DNA of 57,931 bases from Tolypothrix sp. FACHB-123 (GCF_014697075.1 NZ_JACJRE010000048.1:1-57931); one strand, 5' to 3'; numbered from the stretch's first letter, positions 44,867-54,307 are shown. Notes: a model not told the origin generated them from the sequence alone. Translations and numbers: made by a program.

Positions 44867-45448
44867 AAAAACTACTTAATTACTAAATTCAATTTTTGAG
44901 AAAGATAGCAGATGAATATTACTACCCATCTGCTACAAAGTAACGGAGGTATAAATTTGATTACTAGTACTTTGATTGAAGAATTTTTTGGCAATGCTAT
45001 TTTAATTTTGAAAAATATTAGTTTTTGTTAATAAACTTTTATGTAATATTTCACAAATTCTGACAAATTACTGTTACTGCCGATACAACAATATTCATCA
45101 GCTATCGCTTTTACCAGATAGTATCCATTCTTGTGGATGGTAATGGACGATAATAGCTGCATAAGTCTTATCTTCATAAACTACGGTAAAACGACAGATA
45201 TACTGTATTTTAATCTAGACTAAATACTATCTCATATTTTGATGAGTCTAGCAAGAGGGTTTTTCTGAAAATTTCTATCGCGAAGAGGACAAGCCGGATA
45301 GTGATTTCGGGTATACTCGTTTACTTATTAATAACCTTTTGTTAAATTAGCCTTAACTTATTGAAGTTCGACATTTATACCAAAAGTGTGAGTAGCCTCC
45401 AGCCTACTAAGAATAGGCATAAAATTCAGTTCTATCGCTAGGAGCAAT
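44867..45448. other. Gene-free region upstream of mgtC-like gene
   Basis: 582 bp, AT-rich. A 39-codon frame without start (minus, 45098-45214, containing YICRFTVVYEDKTYAAII) may be a protein relic. The Shine-Dalgarno AGGAG at 45440-45444 serves the gene at 45449. No other feature was recognised. Confidence 0.5.
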
Positions 45449-45988
45449 ATGGCAATGGGGCCGATGTTAATTCATGCTGATGATTGGCTACATATAGGAT
45501 TCAGACTGACTCTAGCCTTGTTAGTAGGCTGCACGATCGGTTGGAATCGTCAGCAAGGAGGTAGACCAGCAGGGATGAGAACTTTTATGTTGGTGAGTAT
45601 GGGCGCTGCCTTATTCGTCATGATTCCTTTACAGGCTGAGGGCGATAGTACTTTTGCATCTACCAATGCATTGAGTCGCACAATTCAGGGTGTAGCCACT
45701 GGTGTGGGATTTCTCGGTGCGGGATTGATTCTTCAAGAGTCACCGCGAAAATCGACTGCGCCAAAAGTACGTGGCTTAACTACAGCCGCCTGTGTTTGGA
45801 CTGCGGCGGGATTAGGTGCAGCTATTGGCTGTGGTTTGTGGCAAATGGGATTATTAGGAGGAATATTGACTTTAATTACCCTAAGTGGTGTAAAAAAGCT
45901 CAAGCGCACATTTTTTAGTCATAAAGGTCATCATAAATCTGGAACTAGAGAAGAATCACTTAATTCTGTAGATGATGATGATGATTAA
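45449..45988 (+). CDS. MgtC/SapB family membrane protein
   Basis: A 179-residue membrane protein with about four hydrophobic segments. LTLALLVGCTIGWNRQ and GRPAGMRTFMLVSMGAALF near the start, and GVGFLGAGLIL with KVRGLTTAACVWTAAGLGA in the middle, are the MgtC family blocks. The C-terminus has a basic and Asp-rich tail (KKLKRTFFSH, DDDDD), and the soluble ACT-like domain of longer MgtC proteins is absent. Family members act in magnesium limitation and stress; the role here is unknown. Start ATG 45449 is preceded by AGGAG. Confidence 0.9.
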   Translation: MAMGPMLIHADDWLHIGFRLTLALLVGCTIGWNRQQGGRPAGMRTFMLVSMGAALFVMIPLQAEGDSTFASTNALSRTIQGVATGVGFLGAGLILQESPRKSTAPKVRGLTTAACVWTAAGLGAAIGCGLWQMGLLGGILTLITLSGVKKLKRTFFSHKGHHKSGTREESLNSVDDDDD

Positions 45989-46077
45989 TCTCACATAACC
46001 TTACCAATGACCTTTAACACACTAGATGCAATCATCCTGGTACTATATCTACTGGTTGGTTAAAAATGTGAATTATT

Positions 46078-46395
46078 ATGCTATACCACTTAGATTTTCA
46101 TGTAGAGTACCCTGATGATGTATCTCAGAAAGAACTGTTTGCAATATGGGCAGAAGAAGCGGATGCGGCGCTCAAAGCCAAAGAGGCAGGGGTAGTTGTA
46201 GACTTATGGAAATGTGTTGGTACCAGAAGGGTAATTGCGATTGTTAATGTTCCCACTCCTGATGTGCTGGATCAAATTCTCTTAGATTTACCTATCATGC
46301 AGAAAAATGGTCAGCGCGTTCAAGTGGAGGTAACTCCCTTGAGAAGATATGAGGACTTTGCAGCCGATTTAAAAGCGCGTTTAGATCGCAAATAA
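46078..46395 (+). CDS. Muconolactone isomerase-like protein
   Basis: A 105-residue protein of the muconolactone delta-isomerase family (PF02426 type): LYHLDFHVEYPDDVSQ at the start and VVDLWKCVGTRRVIAIVNV in the middle, ending QVEVTPLRRYEDF. No catechol degradation genes are nearby, so the true substrate is probably different. It is 90 bp after the MgtC gene on the same strand. Confidence 0.8.
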   Translation: MLYHLDFHVEYPDDVSQKELFAIWAEEADAALKAKEAGVVVDLWKCVGTRRVIAIVNVPTPDVLDQILLDLPIMQKNGQRVQVEVTPLRRYEDFAADLKARLDRK

Positions 46396-46454
46396 TTAAT
46401 TTAACTTTATGTTGATGGCGATCGCATCTTTGCTCAATCCGATCGCCTAAGTAA

Positions 46455-47054
46455 TTATAAAGTTGCTACCAGTTCCTTTAAGCGATCGCGTCCATCGCGA
46501 AAAACTGACCAACCATCCCCGACTAATACAGCTTCAACCTCAGTCAGTGCTGCTAATCTCTGCACAGATGCCACTGCTTCCTTGGGATTCAGAAGCTTTT
46601 CATGGGGTAACATGGTTAATGTCCCGGCTTTGTGCGCCCTGACTAAATCTCCTGTAATTAAAGTTGTTTCCTCCAGTAATAGTGCTAATTCACCTGGGGT
46701 TTTAGAACCTTGGAGTTCAATCACCTTTAATCCTGGAACCACCTCTTCAGCATCAACCAACCAGCGATCGCAAGCGATGGGGAAATTATCTTTCTCACCT
46801 ACTGGCCCTGCTATTTTGGCATAAGTTTGATTGGCAATTTCTGGAGATGACCTGACATGATCGGAATTTGTCAGTACAATCCAAGCTACACCACCAAGAG
46901 ACTCGATGTGATTCCAATCATGATTTGATAAAGCCACTGGATCGATCAGGATATTACCTTGGGGACGAATCCAAGCAATCCCATTGAAATCAATATTTCT
47001 GGCGAGATTAAAATGAGACCAACCATAGAGATCTGGACGGTGCAGAGATTTCAT
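46455..47054 (-). CDS. MBL-fold protein with degenerate metal motif
   Basis: A 199-residue protein resembling metallo-beta-lactamase-fold hydrolases: GNILIDPVALSNHDWNHIES, WIVLTNSDHVRSSPEIA, LITGDLVRAHKAGTL and AVLVGDGWSVF follow the fold's order. The usual His-x-His-x-Asp-His is reduced to Thr-Asn-Ser-Asp-His and the late His is missing, so it is probably not a normal dinuclear zinc enzyme. ATG 47054 (MKSLHRPDLYGW) is chosen over 47114 because conservation seems to begin there. Confidence 0.65.
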   Translation of the reverse strand: MKSLHRPDLYGWSHFNLARNIDFNGIAWIRPQGNILIDPVALSNHDWNHIESLGGVAWIVLTNSDHVRSSPEIANQTYAKIAGPVGEKDNFPIACDRWLVDAEEVVPGLKVIELQGSKTPGELALLLEETTLITGDLVRAHKAGTLTMLPHEKLLNPKEAVASVQRLAALTEVEAVLVGDGWSVFRDGRDRLKELVATL

Positions 47055-47192
47055 GTTGATTTTGGGGCAATGCCTGCAATTACTCAGTATCGGTAAATTT
47101 AGGTTGGAAATCAAGGTAGTAATAGAGATTAATTTTTGGGGAAAATAAATTTATGTATGTAGGGAAGGGAAGGAGGACTAATGACTAATGAC

Positions 47193-48698
47193 TCAAGAAC
47201 GTTTGACGGGATTCATCCAGGCTTCTAGACGACTAAATGCTTGAGAAGACAGCAGTGTTAAGCATAGGTAAACTATAGCCACAGCGAAGTAAATTTCAAA
47301 GGCGCGATAGTTATCTGCAACAATCAACTGTCCTTTGCGGACTAATTCTTCAAACCCAATTACAGAAACTAAGCTAGTATCTTTCAACAAACTGATAAAT
47401 TCATTCCCCAAAGGTGGAATCATCCGTCGGAAGGCTTGGGGAAAAATTACATAACGCATGGTTTGGAAAGAACTTAAACCTAAGGACTGTGAAGCTTCTG
47501 CTTGTCCTGGTTCAATTGATTGAATCCCAGCGCGGACGATTTCTGCAATATAAGCGGCGCTATTCAAACTTAAGGCGATTACCCCTGCAATTAAGCGATC
47601 AAAGGAGAAAGTCAAACCAAGTTCTTGGATGAGTGCAGGTATGCCAAAATAAATCATAAAAATCTGCACGAGTAACGGCGTTCCTCGAAAAAAATCTACA
47701 TAAGCGCGCGCCAGCCAACGCACAGATGCGATCCGGGAAAGGCGAATAATACCCAACAGGGAACCGCCAACTAAACCCAGCACTACAGAAAGTACTGTGA
47801 GTTGTAATGTCACCAAGACCCCTTGTAAGAGTAGGGGAAAAGACCGCCAAATTATGTTTAATGAATAGAATAAGCCAGTTGTATTACCCGTTTGCTCCTC
47901 AAAAGGTGATGTGGCTGGTAAGGTTGGGGGTTCGGCTTTAAACCACTGACGATAAATTTGGGCATAAGTGCCATTTTTGAGGATTTTATCGAGTCCATTG
48001 TTAATTAATACCAGGTTTGCTGAATTTTTTGGTGTGGCAATGCCATAATATTCTTCTGTTACCAATTGCTCTACTACCTTTAACCCTTTCAAATTACCCG
48101 TATTAATGGCGTATAAAGTAACTGGGGCATCGTTAATAACTGCATCGACATTATTATTGGCTAATTCTTGCAGGGCTAAAGGTGCAGAATCAAAACTGCG
48201 AATTTTGGCACCGGGAATACTCTGAGCTTTTTTAGCTGCGGTTGTGCCAATTTGTACAGCAATTCTTTTATTTTTCAGGCTATCCAAGTTAGTAATATCT
48301 TGATCGTCAGCGCGGATAGCGATCGCTAACCCTGCTTTAAAATAAGGGCGAGAAAAGGAAACTGTTTTGGCTCTTTCTTGGGTAATGGTAATTGAACTAA
48401 TCGCCGCATCTACGGTTTTGGCTTGCAAAGCCGGGATAATGCCATCAAAGGGTATGCTTTGAAAATCAATTTTAAAATTAGCCGCCACTGCGATCGCATT
48501 AATTAAATCAAGGGAAAAACCTTGCGCCTTACCACCACTTCCAAGAAACTCAAAGGGTGGAAATGCTGGTTCATTAGCAATCCGCAAAGTTTTTTCTACA
48601 CTAGGATTAACGCTACAACCAACAAGTAACAATAAACTCAATACTGTAGCCACTAACGAATTTAACCAACGTACCCCAGCCAATCTAGCTATATTCAT
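47193..48698 (-). CDS. Amino-acid ABC transporter, substrate-binding protein fused to permease (BgtB-like)
   Basis: A 501-residue fusion. Residues 1-28 are a lipoprotein-type signal ([12 protein letters not shown], lipobox Leu-Val-Gly-Cys). Residues 35-265 are an extracellular solute-binding family 3 domain ([20 protein letters not shown]). Residues 285-495 are a HisM/GlnP-type permease with the EAA loop [20 protein letters not shown]. This arrangement matches the BgtB-type basic amino acid/glutamine transporters of cyanobacteria. The divergent ATPase at 48720 is its obvious partner. Confidence 0.9.
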   Translation of the reverse strand: MNIARLAGVRWLNSLVATVLSLLLLVGCSVNPSVEKTLRIANEPAFPPFEFLGSGGKAQGFSLDLINAIAVAANFKIDFQSIPFDGIIPALQAKTVDAAISSITITQERAKTVSFSRPYFKAGLAIAIRADDQDITNLDSLKNKRIAVQIGTTAAKKAQSIPGAKIRSFDSAPLALQELANNNVDAVINDAPVTLYAINTGNLKGLKVVEQLVTEEYYGIATPKNSANLVLINNGLDKILKNGTYAQIYRQWFKAEPPTLPATSPFEEQTGNTTGLFYSLNIIWRSFPLLLQGVLVTLQLTVLSVVLGLVGGSLLGIIRLSRIASVRWLARAYVDFFRGTPLLVQIFMIYFGIPALIQELGLTFSFDRLIAGVIALSLNSAAYIAEIVRAGIQSIEPGQAEASQSLGLSSFQTMRYVIFPQAFRRMIPPLGNEFISLLKDTSLVSVIGFEELVRKGQLIVADNYRAFEIYFAVAIVYLCLTLLSSQAFSRLEAWMNPVKRS

Positions 48699-48719
48699 TC
48701 CCTTTTACCCTTAACTCTG

Positions 48720-49475
48720 ATGAAAAATTCCACATCCGCGATTACTTTTGAGAATATCGAAAAAAGCTTCGGTTCCCTGAAAGTTCTTCAAGGAATTACA
48801 GGTGAAATCAATCGCGGAGAGGTAGTGGCTGTGATTGGTTCTTCTGGCTGTGGTAAAAGCACTCTACTACGATGTTTCAATCGTTTAGAAACCATTAATC
48901 ATGGACGCTTATTAGTTAATGGTATAGATTTATCCCAATCTGAGATTAACTATACTCAATTGCGGCAACTCAGAACCCAAGTGGGTATGGTTTTCCAACA
49001 ATTTAACTTGTTTCCTCATCTGAGTGTACTGGAAAATCTCACACTTGCTCCCCGTAAAGTTTTGGGGAAAACAGCGAAAGAAAGCGCTCAATTAGCAGGA
49101 TTGTATCTGGAAAAAGTCGGTCTTTTTGATAAAGCCTCGGCTTATCCCGAACAACTTTCTGGGGGACAAAAACAACGTGTAGCGATCGCGCGGAGTTTAT
49201 GTATGAATCCGCAGATTATGCTGTTTGATGAACCCACCAGCGCTTTAGATCCGGAACTAGTTGGGGAAGTGCTCCAAGTCATGCAGCAATTAGCAGCGGA
49301 AGGAATGACAATGGTCGTCGTTACTCATGAAATGCAATTTGCGCGAGAAGTTGCACACCGAGTCATATTTTTAGATCGAGGTGTTGTGGTTGAACAAGGT
49401 TCCGCTCATGAAGTTTTGACTCATCCTCAAAGCGATCGCCTACGTATTTTCCTCAGTCGTCTGAATGCTGTTTAA
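48720..49475 (+). CDS. Amino-acid ABC transporter ATP-binding protein (GlnQ/BgtA-like)
   Basis: A 251-residue ATPase: Walker [17 protein letters not shown]-loop [16 protein letters not shown], signature [13 protein letters not shown], Walker [14 protein letters not shown] and switch [10 protein letters not shown]. These blocks match the polar amino-acid subfamily. Its start is 21 bp from the divergent start of the fused binding-protein/permease gene, so each gene's promoter must lie within the other's coding sequence. Confidence 0.92.
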   Translation: MKNSTSAITFENIEKSFGSLKVLQGITGEINRGEVVAVIGSSGCGKSTLLRCFNRLETINHGRLLVNGIDLSQSEINYTQLRQLRTQVGMVFQQFNLFPHLSVLENLTLAPRKVLGKTAKESAQLAGLYLEKVGLFDKASAYPEQLSGGQKQRVAIARSLCMNPQIMLFDEPTSALDPELVGEVLQVMQQLAAEGMTMVVVTHEMQFAREVAHRVIFLDRGVVVEQGSAHEVLTHPQSDRLRIFLSRLNAV

Positions 49476-49494
49476 AAGTTGTCAAAACTTAGAT

Positions 49495-49695
49495 TTAAAG
49501 ATATTCACTTAAAAAGTCAAAGGGATCGTCTTCCCAACAAGGTTCAGGAATCATCAACAGTAAACTATTGCGGATATCAGCTTCAATTTCATCACTATCT
49601 TCCCTGTCAAATAATTCAGTCATCGCTTTCCAGTCACGTTCTTCTAACGATCTCAGTGCTGGAGCATATACATGTAGATTTACTGGATAATTCAC
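49495..49695 (-). CDS. Small acidic hypothetical protein, start uncertain
   Basis: A GTG start gives 66 residues, NYPVNLHVYAPALRSLEERD and on, with an acidic C-terminal part (DREDSDEIEAD, EDDPFDFLSEYL). The frame is open about 11 codons further upstream (NNFWRQSTLIES) without ATG, and another frame upstream (MIPCDDVMSKLEYDC, stop near 49705) could be its displaced N-terminus. It could be a frameshifted gene. Confidence 0.45.
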   Translation of the reverse strand: MNYPVNLHVYAPALRSLEERDWKAMTELFDREDSDEIEADIRNSLLLMIPEPCWEDDPFDFLSEYL

Positions 49696-49959
49696 ACTTT
49701 CAATTAGGGTTGACTGTCGCCAAAAATTGTTTTAATTGTTGATAAACAATCATATTCTAACTTGGACATTACGTCGTCACAAGGAATCATAGAAATCCTC
49801 ATACAACTAATTAAAAAACTTTAAATCAATTTTTTTGAATTAAAATTGATGGGTATCACCCCTGATAATTCTTCAAAAAAATTTAATATTATTCAAATAA
49901 TGTAATTATTGATACTTTTTATTAAATAATCTATCCGTAATTTAGTGGTGAAATAATCA

Positions 49960-49990
49960 ACAAAGCCACGACTTGAAGCCGTGGCTTTGT
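49960..49990 (-). terminator. Perfect hairpin downstream of cytM
   Basis: ACAAAGCCACG (49960-49970) pairs perfectly with CGTGGCTTTGT (49980-49990) around ACTTGAAGC. It lies 20 bp after the cytM stop on the minus strand and probably terminates it. Its shape is also like IS200/IS605-type end hairpins, but no transposase is nearby. Confidence 0.6.
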
Positions 49991-50009
49991 CAAAACGGAA
50001 AAATTTTCC

Positions 50010-50384
50010 TTATAAAGACTCTAAATAGCTCAAAAGGTCTGCCATTTCTTGAGCGCTAGGTTGGAATTTTGGCATTGGTGGCGTTTCTCCACTAATTACT
50101 TGGTGAATTAATCCATACCGAGACTTGTGTTTAGAAACGCTTTGCAAACTGGGGCCTACTCGCCCATCTGCTTGCCAACCATGACAACCAGCACAATTAA
50201 TTTGAAAAATAGCGTTTCCTTGAACAGGATCGCCTCTAAGGGCTAAAACACTTTTGACATAGGGATCGGCAGCTTGAACCATTTGAACACCAAAAATGCC
50301 CAAAAAGATTGCTAGCACTACGGCAAGAGCCAGCAAAGCGAGCCGCTGAATTAGAGTTTCAGGTTTGGTAATCTGGTTATCCAA
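50010..50384 (-). CDS. cytM: Membrane-anchored c-type cytochrome, CytM-like
   Basis: A 124-residue cytochrome with an uncleaved-looking N-terminal membrane anchor (LALLALAVVLAIFLGIFGV), the haem motif CAGCH in FQINCAGCHGWQADGRVGPS and a distal Met ligand in ETPPMPKFQ. The anchor, DPYVKSVLALRGDPVQGNA segment and size match cytochrome cM, a low-abundance electron carrier that affects respiration and photosynthesis. Identity as cytM rather than another small cytochrome is favoured by the adjacent divergent petG. Confidence 0.82.
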   Translation of the reverse strand: MDNQITKPETLIQRLALLALAVVLAIFLGIFGVQMVQAADPYVKSVLALRGDPVQGNAIFQINCAGCHGWQADGRVGPSLQSVSKHKSRYGLIHQVISGETPPMPKFQPSAQEMADLLSYLESL

Positions 50385-50592
50385 AAGGTTTGTAGTTAAA
50401 GTTGAGGTGTGCTAAAAGTTTTTCATTTCCTACACATAGCTTAAAAGTTCTTGATGCTGTCTGCAAGCGCAGATCGAGATTTTCTTGTCACTGTTCTCTG
50501 TCCAAAATCCTGTAGGGAGCCGGATTAACCTCAATTTGGTAAAATCAAAAACAGGAAACGAATGTTTAATAATTGCAAAGAGGAGATTTACA

Positions 50593-50706
50593 GTGGTTGA
50601 ACCCCTGCTCTCAGGTATTGTTCTTGGTTTAATTGTGGTTACCCTGGCTGGCCTGTTTTACGCTGCCTATAAGCAATATAAGCGCCCTACTGAGCTAGGA
50701 GGCTAG
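50593..50706 (+). CDS. petG: Cytochrome b6f complex subunit V
   Basis: A 37-residue single-span subunit of the cytochrome b6f complex, [20 protein letters not shown] followed by [17 protein letters not shown], with the usual length of PetG. The start is GTG 50593 preceded by AGGAGA (50581-50586). It is divergent from cytM with about 208 bp between. Confidence 0.95.
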   Translation: MVEPLLSGIVLGLIVVTLAGLFYAAYKQYKRPTELGG

Positions 50707-50745
50707 GATTAGGGTATGGGGCATGGAGCATTGGGCATTGATAAT
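50707..50745. repeat. GGGCATGG-type short tandem repeat
   Basis: Repeated GGGTATGGGGCATGGAGCAT and TTGGGCATT units fill the gap between the convergent petG and rsmD ends. The same type occurs at 30543 and 33163. Confidence 0.7.
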
Positions 50746-51321
50746 TCATGTTTTCTCCTCTGCTTCCTCTGCCCCTAATTCCACATATCTAAAAAATGTC
50801 AACCCTGTATTGCCATAAACTTTCTGGCGGCAAATTTCCCAATTGGCAATTACTGGAGTCACCCAATCTTGGGAACTGTGTTCAGCGGCGAGTTCGCCGT
50901 CAGAATTTAAAAGTTGATAATCTGCGATCGCTTCTAAAACCGACTGATACAATCCACTAGCGTAAGGTGGATCGAAATATATTCTGTCAAATTGTTTGCC
51001 TGATAAATTTTTTAGCTGCTGGAGCACATCTCCGCGTAATACTTTCCATTCTTGGTCAGCCTGAGCTACCCGCTGCCAATTTTCTTGAATAAGATTACAG
51101 GCACGGCTCGATTGTTCAATGCCGATGACTAAGCTGGCTCCTCTACACAAAGCCTCTGCACCCATTGAACCACTACCAGCACACAAATCTAACCAGCTAC
51201 AACCTGCTATCTCTCCCTGCCAAATATTAAAGACAGCTTCCCGTACCCGCGCACTCGTGGGTCTGGTATCTTTACCAGGTAATGTTTTTAGCTGGCGATT
51301 ACCGTAAATTCTCAGACTCAT
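50746..51321 (-). CDS. rsmD: 16S rRNA (guanine966-N2)-methyltransferase
   Basis: A 191-residue class I SAM-dependent methyltransferase. RPTSARVREAVFNIW, the SAM site LDLCAGSGSMGAEALCRGA and catalytic FDRIYFDPPYASGLY (Asp-Pro-Pro-Tyr) are those of RsmD. It modifies 16S rRNA G966 during small-subunit assembly. It stands upstream-to-downstream with hisH on the same strand, separated by repeats. Confidence 0.92.
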   Translation of the reverse strand: MSLRIYGNRQLKTLPGKDTRPTSARVREAVFNIWQGEIAGCSWLDLCAGSGSMGAEALCRGASLVIGIEQSSRACNLIQENWQRVAQADQEWKVLRGDVLQQLKNLSGKQFDRIYFDPPYASGLYQSVLEAIADYQLLNSDGELAAEHSSQDWVTPVIANWEICRQKVYGNTGLTFFRYVELGAEEAEEKT

Positions 51322-51371
51322 TTGTCATTGGTTAATTGATCATTAGTCATTAAGTCAGCAGCAAAAATTAT

Positions 51372-51413
51372 CAACTGACAACTGACAACTGACAACTAAC
51401 AACTGACAACTAA
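51372..51413. repeat. Heptanucleotide tandem repeat, six CAACTGA/CAACTAA units
   Basis: Six consecutive 7-bp units: CAACTGA three times, CAACTAA, CAACTGA, CAACTAA. This is a typical heterocystous cyanobacterial heptamer repeat, placed between hisH and rsmD. Confidence 0.9.
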
Positions 51414-51424
51414 ATAAAATTATA

Positions 51425-52060
51425 TTATGCGGCAACTTCTTCTCGGACTTGAGCAACAAAATTAGACAGTATTTGCAATCCAATATTCGATGATTTTTCG
51501 GGGTGAAATTGCACTGCCATCAGGTTATCACGGGCGATCGCAGCGGTGACTGTTTGAGTACCGTGGGTAACTATTGCAGCACGAATTTGCGGATCTGTTG
51601 GTTCAACATAGTAAGAGTGAACAAAATACACCCAAGGTTGGGATGGTAAATGCTCCCACATAATACTTTTTGGCTGAATTATTTCTAGTTGATTCCAACC
51701 CATGTGCGGAATAGTGATATCGGGTTCGGGAATAAACCGTTTCACTTTTCCTTTGACAATTCCCAGTCCTGGTTGAGTTCCTTCTGCACTTGATTCAAAG
51801 AGAATTTGCAATCCCAAGCAGATACCCAAAAATGGTTTACCAGATGCGATCGTATCTTTAATAGGTTGTTCTAAACCACGCGATCGCAGGTGTTGGACAG
51901 CTGGATCAAAAGCACCTACTCCGGGTAAAACGACTGCATCTGCTTGTTCTATTTCCTTAAAAGAATGAGTGATTTTAGGAGTAGCTCCAGCTTTTTCCAA
52001 GCCTTTGCAAACTGAATGCAAATTTCCCATCTCGTAATCTACGACCGCAATCACTGGCAT
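51425..52060 (-). CDS. hisH: Imidazole glycerol phosphate synthase, glutamine amidotransferase subunit
   Basis: A 211-residue class I glutaminase that supplies ammonia to HisF in histidine synthesis. Cys is in FLGICLGLQILFESS, and His and Glu are in VQFHPEKSSNIGL. VDYEMGNLHSVCKGLE and VLPGVGAFDPA are the usual HisH blocks. hisF is not in the window. Confidence 0.96.
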   Translation of the reverse strand: MPVIAVVDYEMGNLHSVCKGLEKAGATPKITHSFKEIEQADAVVLPGVGAFDPAVQHLRSRGLEQPIKDTIASGKPFLGICLGLQILFESSAEGTQPGLGIVKGKVKRFIPEPDITIPHMGWNQLEIIQPKSIMWEHLPSQPWVYFVHSYYVEPTDPQIRAAIVTHGTQTVTAAIARDNLMAVQFHPEKSSNIGLQILSNFVAQVREEVAA

Positions 52061-52118
52061 TGACCTGCTCCTTGTAAATTTATTATGGAGGCTGATTCTA
52101 TTTTAAATAATATTTCTT

Positions 52119-52631
52119 ATGAAGAAAAGATTTCTATTAACTTCTTTTGACACTTGGCTAAGCGATCAACAGTCAAATTCTTCCGACGATCTATTACTAG
52201 AAGTCACCAAACTTGAAACCCTACCGCATCATTTGACTTTTTTACGTCAGTTACCTGTAGATGTGCAATTGGCTAGCGATCGCGTAATTCAAAAAATCAA
52301 CGAACTCCAACCAGATTCCATTATCTGTTGTGGGATGGCGGCTAGCCGGACGCAATTAACAGTGGAATTTTGTGCTAGTTGTCAAGAAAGAGTTTTGCAA
52401 ACAAAAGTGGATTTAGAAAAATTAGTGGCTGGTGGTAGGGGAATTGAGATTAGCCACGACTGCGGCAAATTTGTCTGTGAGGGTCTTTATTATTCCGTAT
52501 TGGATCACCTGCGTCAATCCCAAATCCGAGCCAATTGCATCTTTGTTCATGTACCAGTTTTGCAGCCAGAAAATTTGGTAAACATTGTGGCAGATTTCGT
52601 ATTAATAATTAACAAACTGGCACTTTCATAA
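52119..52631 (+). CDS. Pyroglutamyl-peptidase (C15)-like protein
   Basis: A 170-residue protein of the pyrrolidone-carboxylate peptidase fold, shorter than typical C15 enzymes (about 215). LLTSFDTW at the start, IICCGMAASRTQLTVE in the middle, ISHDCGKFVCEGLYYSVLDH with the Cys nucleophile and IFVHVPVLQPE with the His match the expected order. Whether the substrate is still an N-terminal pyroglutamate is uncertain because of the shortened middle. Confidence 0.78.
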   Translation: MKKRFLLTSFDTWLSDQQSNSSDDLLLEVTKLETLPHHLTFLRQLPVDVQLASDRVIQKINELQPDSIICCGMAASRTQLTVEFCASCQERVLQTKVDLEKLVAGGRGIEISHDCGKFVCEGLYYSVLDHLRQSQIRANCIFVHVPVLQPENLVNIVADFVLIINKLALS

Positions 52632-52647
52632 ATTTGTCAGCGTCTTG

Positions 52648-54039
52648 ATGAGGGAAAAAATAGTTAAATTTATGTTGCCATTGTTACTAAGTTTGAGTCT
52701 GGCTCAATCAATTTCGCCTGCACAACTACCAGCAGAAGTAGTACAACCACAAATTGTCCGTCCTTTACCAGGAAAACTTGATTCAGTGCCGGTTTTTAAT
52801 AGCAATAGTCCAGAATTGGTATTGAAAGAAGGAATTTTACTCTCTACCTTTCCCCCAGATGGCAAAAAAGTGCCAACAGCTCATTTAAATTTTCCCTTTC
52901 AAGGCAGATTCGATGTTTTTGCTCACCATATTGCCAAAGCTGAACCCGCAGAAAATTTACGCTCTTTATATTTAGGTATCCTATTGCATAATCCTGGTGC
53001 GACTCCAGTAACTATAAATGTGTTGCAAGCAGCTAGTTATTTGAGTCAACCAGATGCACCTTTTATTCAGTTACCATCTTTTAGTAACAATATCTTAGGT
53101 ACGGTTTTTTCCGGCCCAGGCGATCGCATTACTAATGAAGTACTTAGAGGTAGGCGACAAGAAATTTTTCCGGCGCAAATAGTTATTCCCCCCAGGGAAA
53201 GTCAGATGTTACTAAATTTACCAATTCCGGTGAAAGAACTTACCCCTCCCTTGAATGGACGCTCTACTTTGATGCGGCTGCGAAGTAACGGTACAGTTTA
53301 TGCAGCTAGCCTCGCCATGTTTGCACAAACCAATAGCGATGGTAGCGAGCGAGCGCCAACTTTAGCAGAGTGGCAAAATTTACTGAATAATAGTGATGTG
53401 GCTGGCCCCAGAGATAAAGTCCCCACGCCTTTAGAAGAGACTGGTAAACCCCGCATTTACGGTCGTGTATCTGGAGTTGCCAGTGGTTCCCAGTGGCGCG
53501 CCTTATTGGTAGATGAACCCAAAGCCAAATACCTGACAATTCCCCAACCGGGACAAGCCTTCTCTTACGCTTTAAGCACCTTGCATGGTGGTACCTTGGG
53601 AACTAATCAAATTCAAAGTGCAAAGATGCTGGTGCGCTATCCTGACACCGCATATCGCGCTCATGGCAACTATGGCATTCAATATAGTTTGAAATTGCCA
53701 CTATATAATAATAGTCAAAGTCCACAAACTGTGACTGTGTCATTTCAAACACCGATAAAAGAGGATCAATTAATCAAACCAGGATTACGCTTTTTCAATA
53801 CCCCAGCCAAGCAAGTATTTTTCCGGGGTACGGTGCGGGTGCGTTATAAAGATGACCAAGGTAAGGCGCAAACCCAATTTGTACACCTAATCCAAACCCG
53901 AGGGCAAGCAGGAAAACCCTTAACTAGATTAAATATGCCAGCAGGCGATCGCCGCTTGGTACAAGTAGACTTTATCTATCCCCCCGATGCTTCCCCACCG
54001 CAAGTATTAACAGTTGCAACTCAAGCTGAAAATCGGTAA
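52648..54039 (+). CDS. DUF3370 family exported protein
   Basis: A 463-residue protein with a signal peptide (MLPLLLSLSLAQSISPAQL). Segments LYLGILLHNPGATPVTINVL, GRSTLMRLRSNGTVYAASLA and YGIQYSLKLPLYNNSQSPQT are those of DUF3370, a cyanobacterial family of unknown function. ATG 52648 was chosen over TTG 52645. It starts 16 bp after the C15-like gene and is probably in the same operon. Confidence 0.85.
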   Translation: MREKIVKFMLPLLLSLSLAQSISPAQLPAEVVQPQIVRPLPGKLDSVPVFNSNSPELVLKEGILLSTFPPDGKKVPTAHLNFPFQGRFDVFAHHIAKAEPAENLRSLYLGILLHNPGATPVTINVLQAASYLSQPDAPFIQLPSFSNNILGTVFSGPGDRITNEVLRGRRQEIFPAQIVIPPRESQMLLNLPIPVKELTPPLNGRSTLMRLRSNGTVYAASLAMFAQTNSDGSERAPTLAEWQNLLNNSDVAGPRDKVPTPLEETGKPRIYGRVSGVASGSQWRALLVDEPKAKYLTIPQPGQAFSYALSTLHGGTLGTNQIQSAKMLVRYPDTAYRAHGNYGIQYSLKLPLYNNSQSPQTVTVSFQTPIKEDQLIKPGLRFFNTPAKQVFFRGTVRVRYKDDQGKAQTQFVHLIQTRGQAGKPLTRLNMPAGDRRLVQVDFIYPPDASPPQVLTVATQAENR

Positions 54040-54146
54040 TCAACAAATTAAGCGATCGCCATTGAAGATATGCCTCCAGGCGATCGCATTAAAATGACAC
54101 TTTAATTATCAAGAATTTATCAACAATTTTAAGTAATTTTTTTGAC

Positions 54147-54276
54147 TAAGAGGTAATTTATCAAGTATAAATCCAATTAATATGAGGGAGTCACTCGCAT
54201 TTTTATAGTTATTCTACCCAAATCTAAATTGCAGACTGTCTCCCTTACTGAGGTTTACTTGATAAATGACCTCTTA
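54147..54276. repeat. 130-bp MITE-like element with TA ends
   Basis: Left end TAAGAGGTAATTTATCAAG (54147) and right end, reversed, TAAGAGGTCATTTATCAAG (54276) differ at one position in the first 21. Both outermost bases are TA, as expected for IS630/Tc1-mariner-type insertion at a TA dinucleotide. An inner pair GAGGGAGTCACTCG / GACTGTCTCCC is also partly complementary. No coding capacity. Confidence 0.75.
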
Positions 54277-54307
54277 GCTAATTTATTTCTAAAGAATTAG
54301 CAATTTG

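Noticed and set aside
45098-45214. 39-codon minus frame (YICRFTVVYEDKTYAAII)
   Set aside because: It looks protein-like but has no start codon and no partner, so it is at most a relic.
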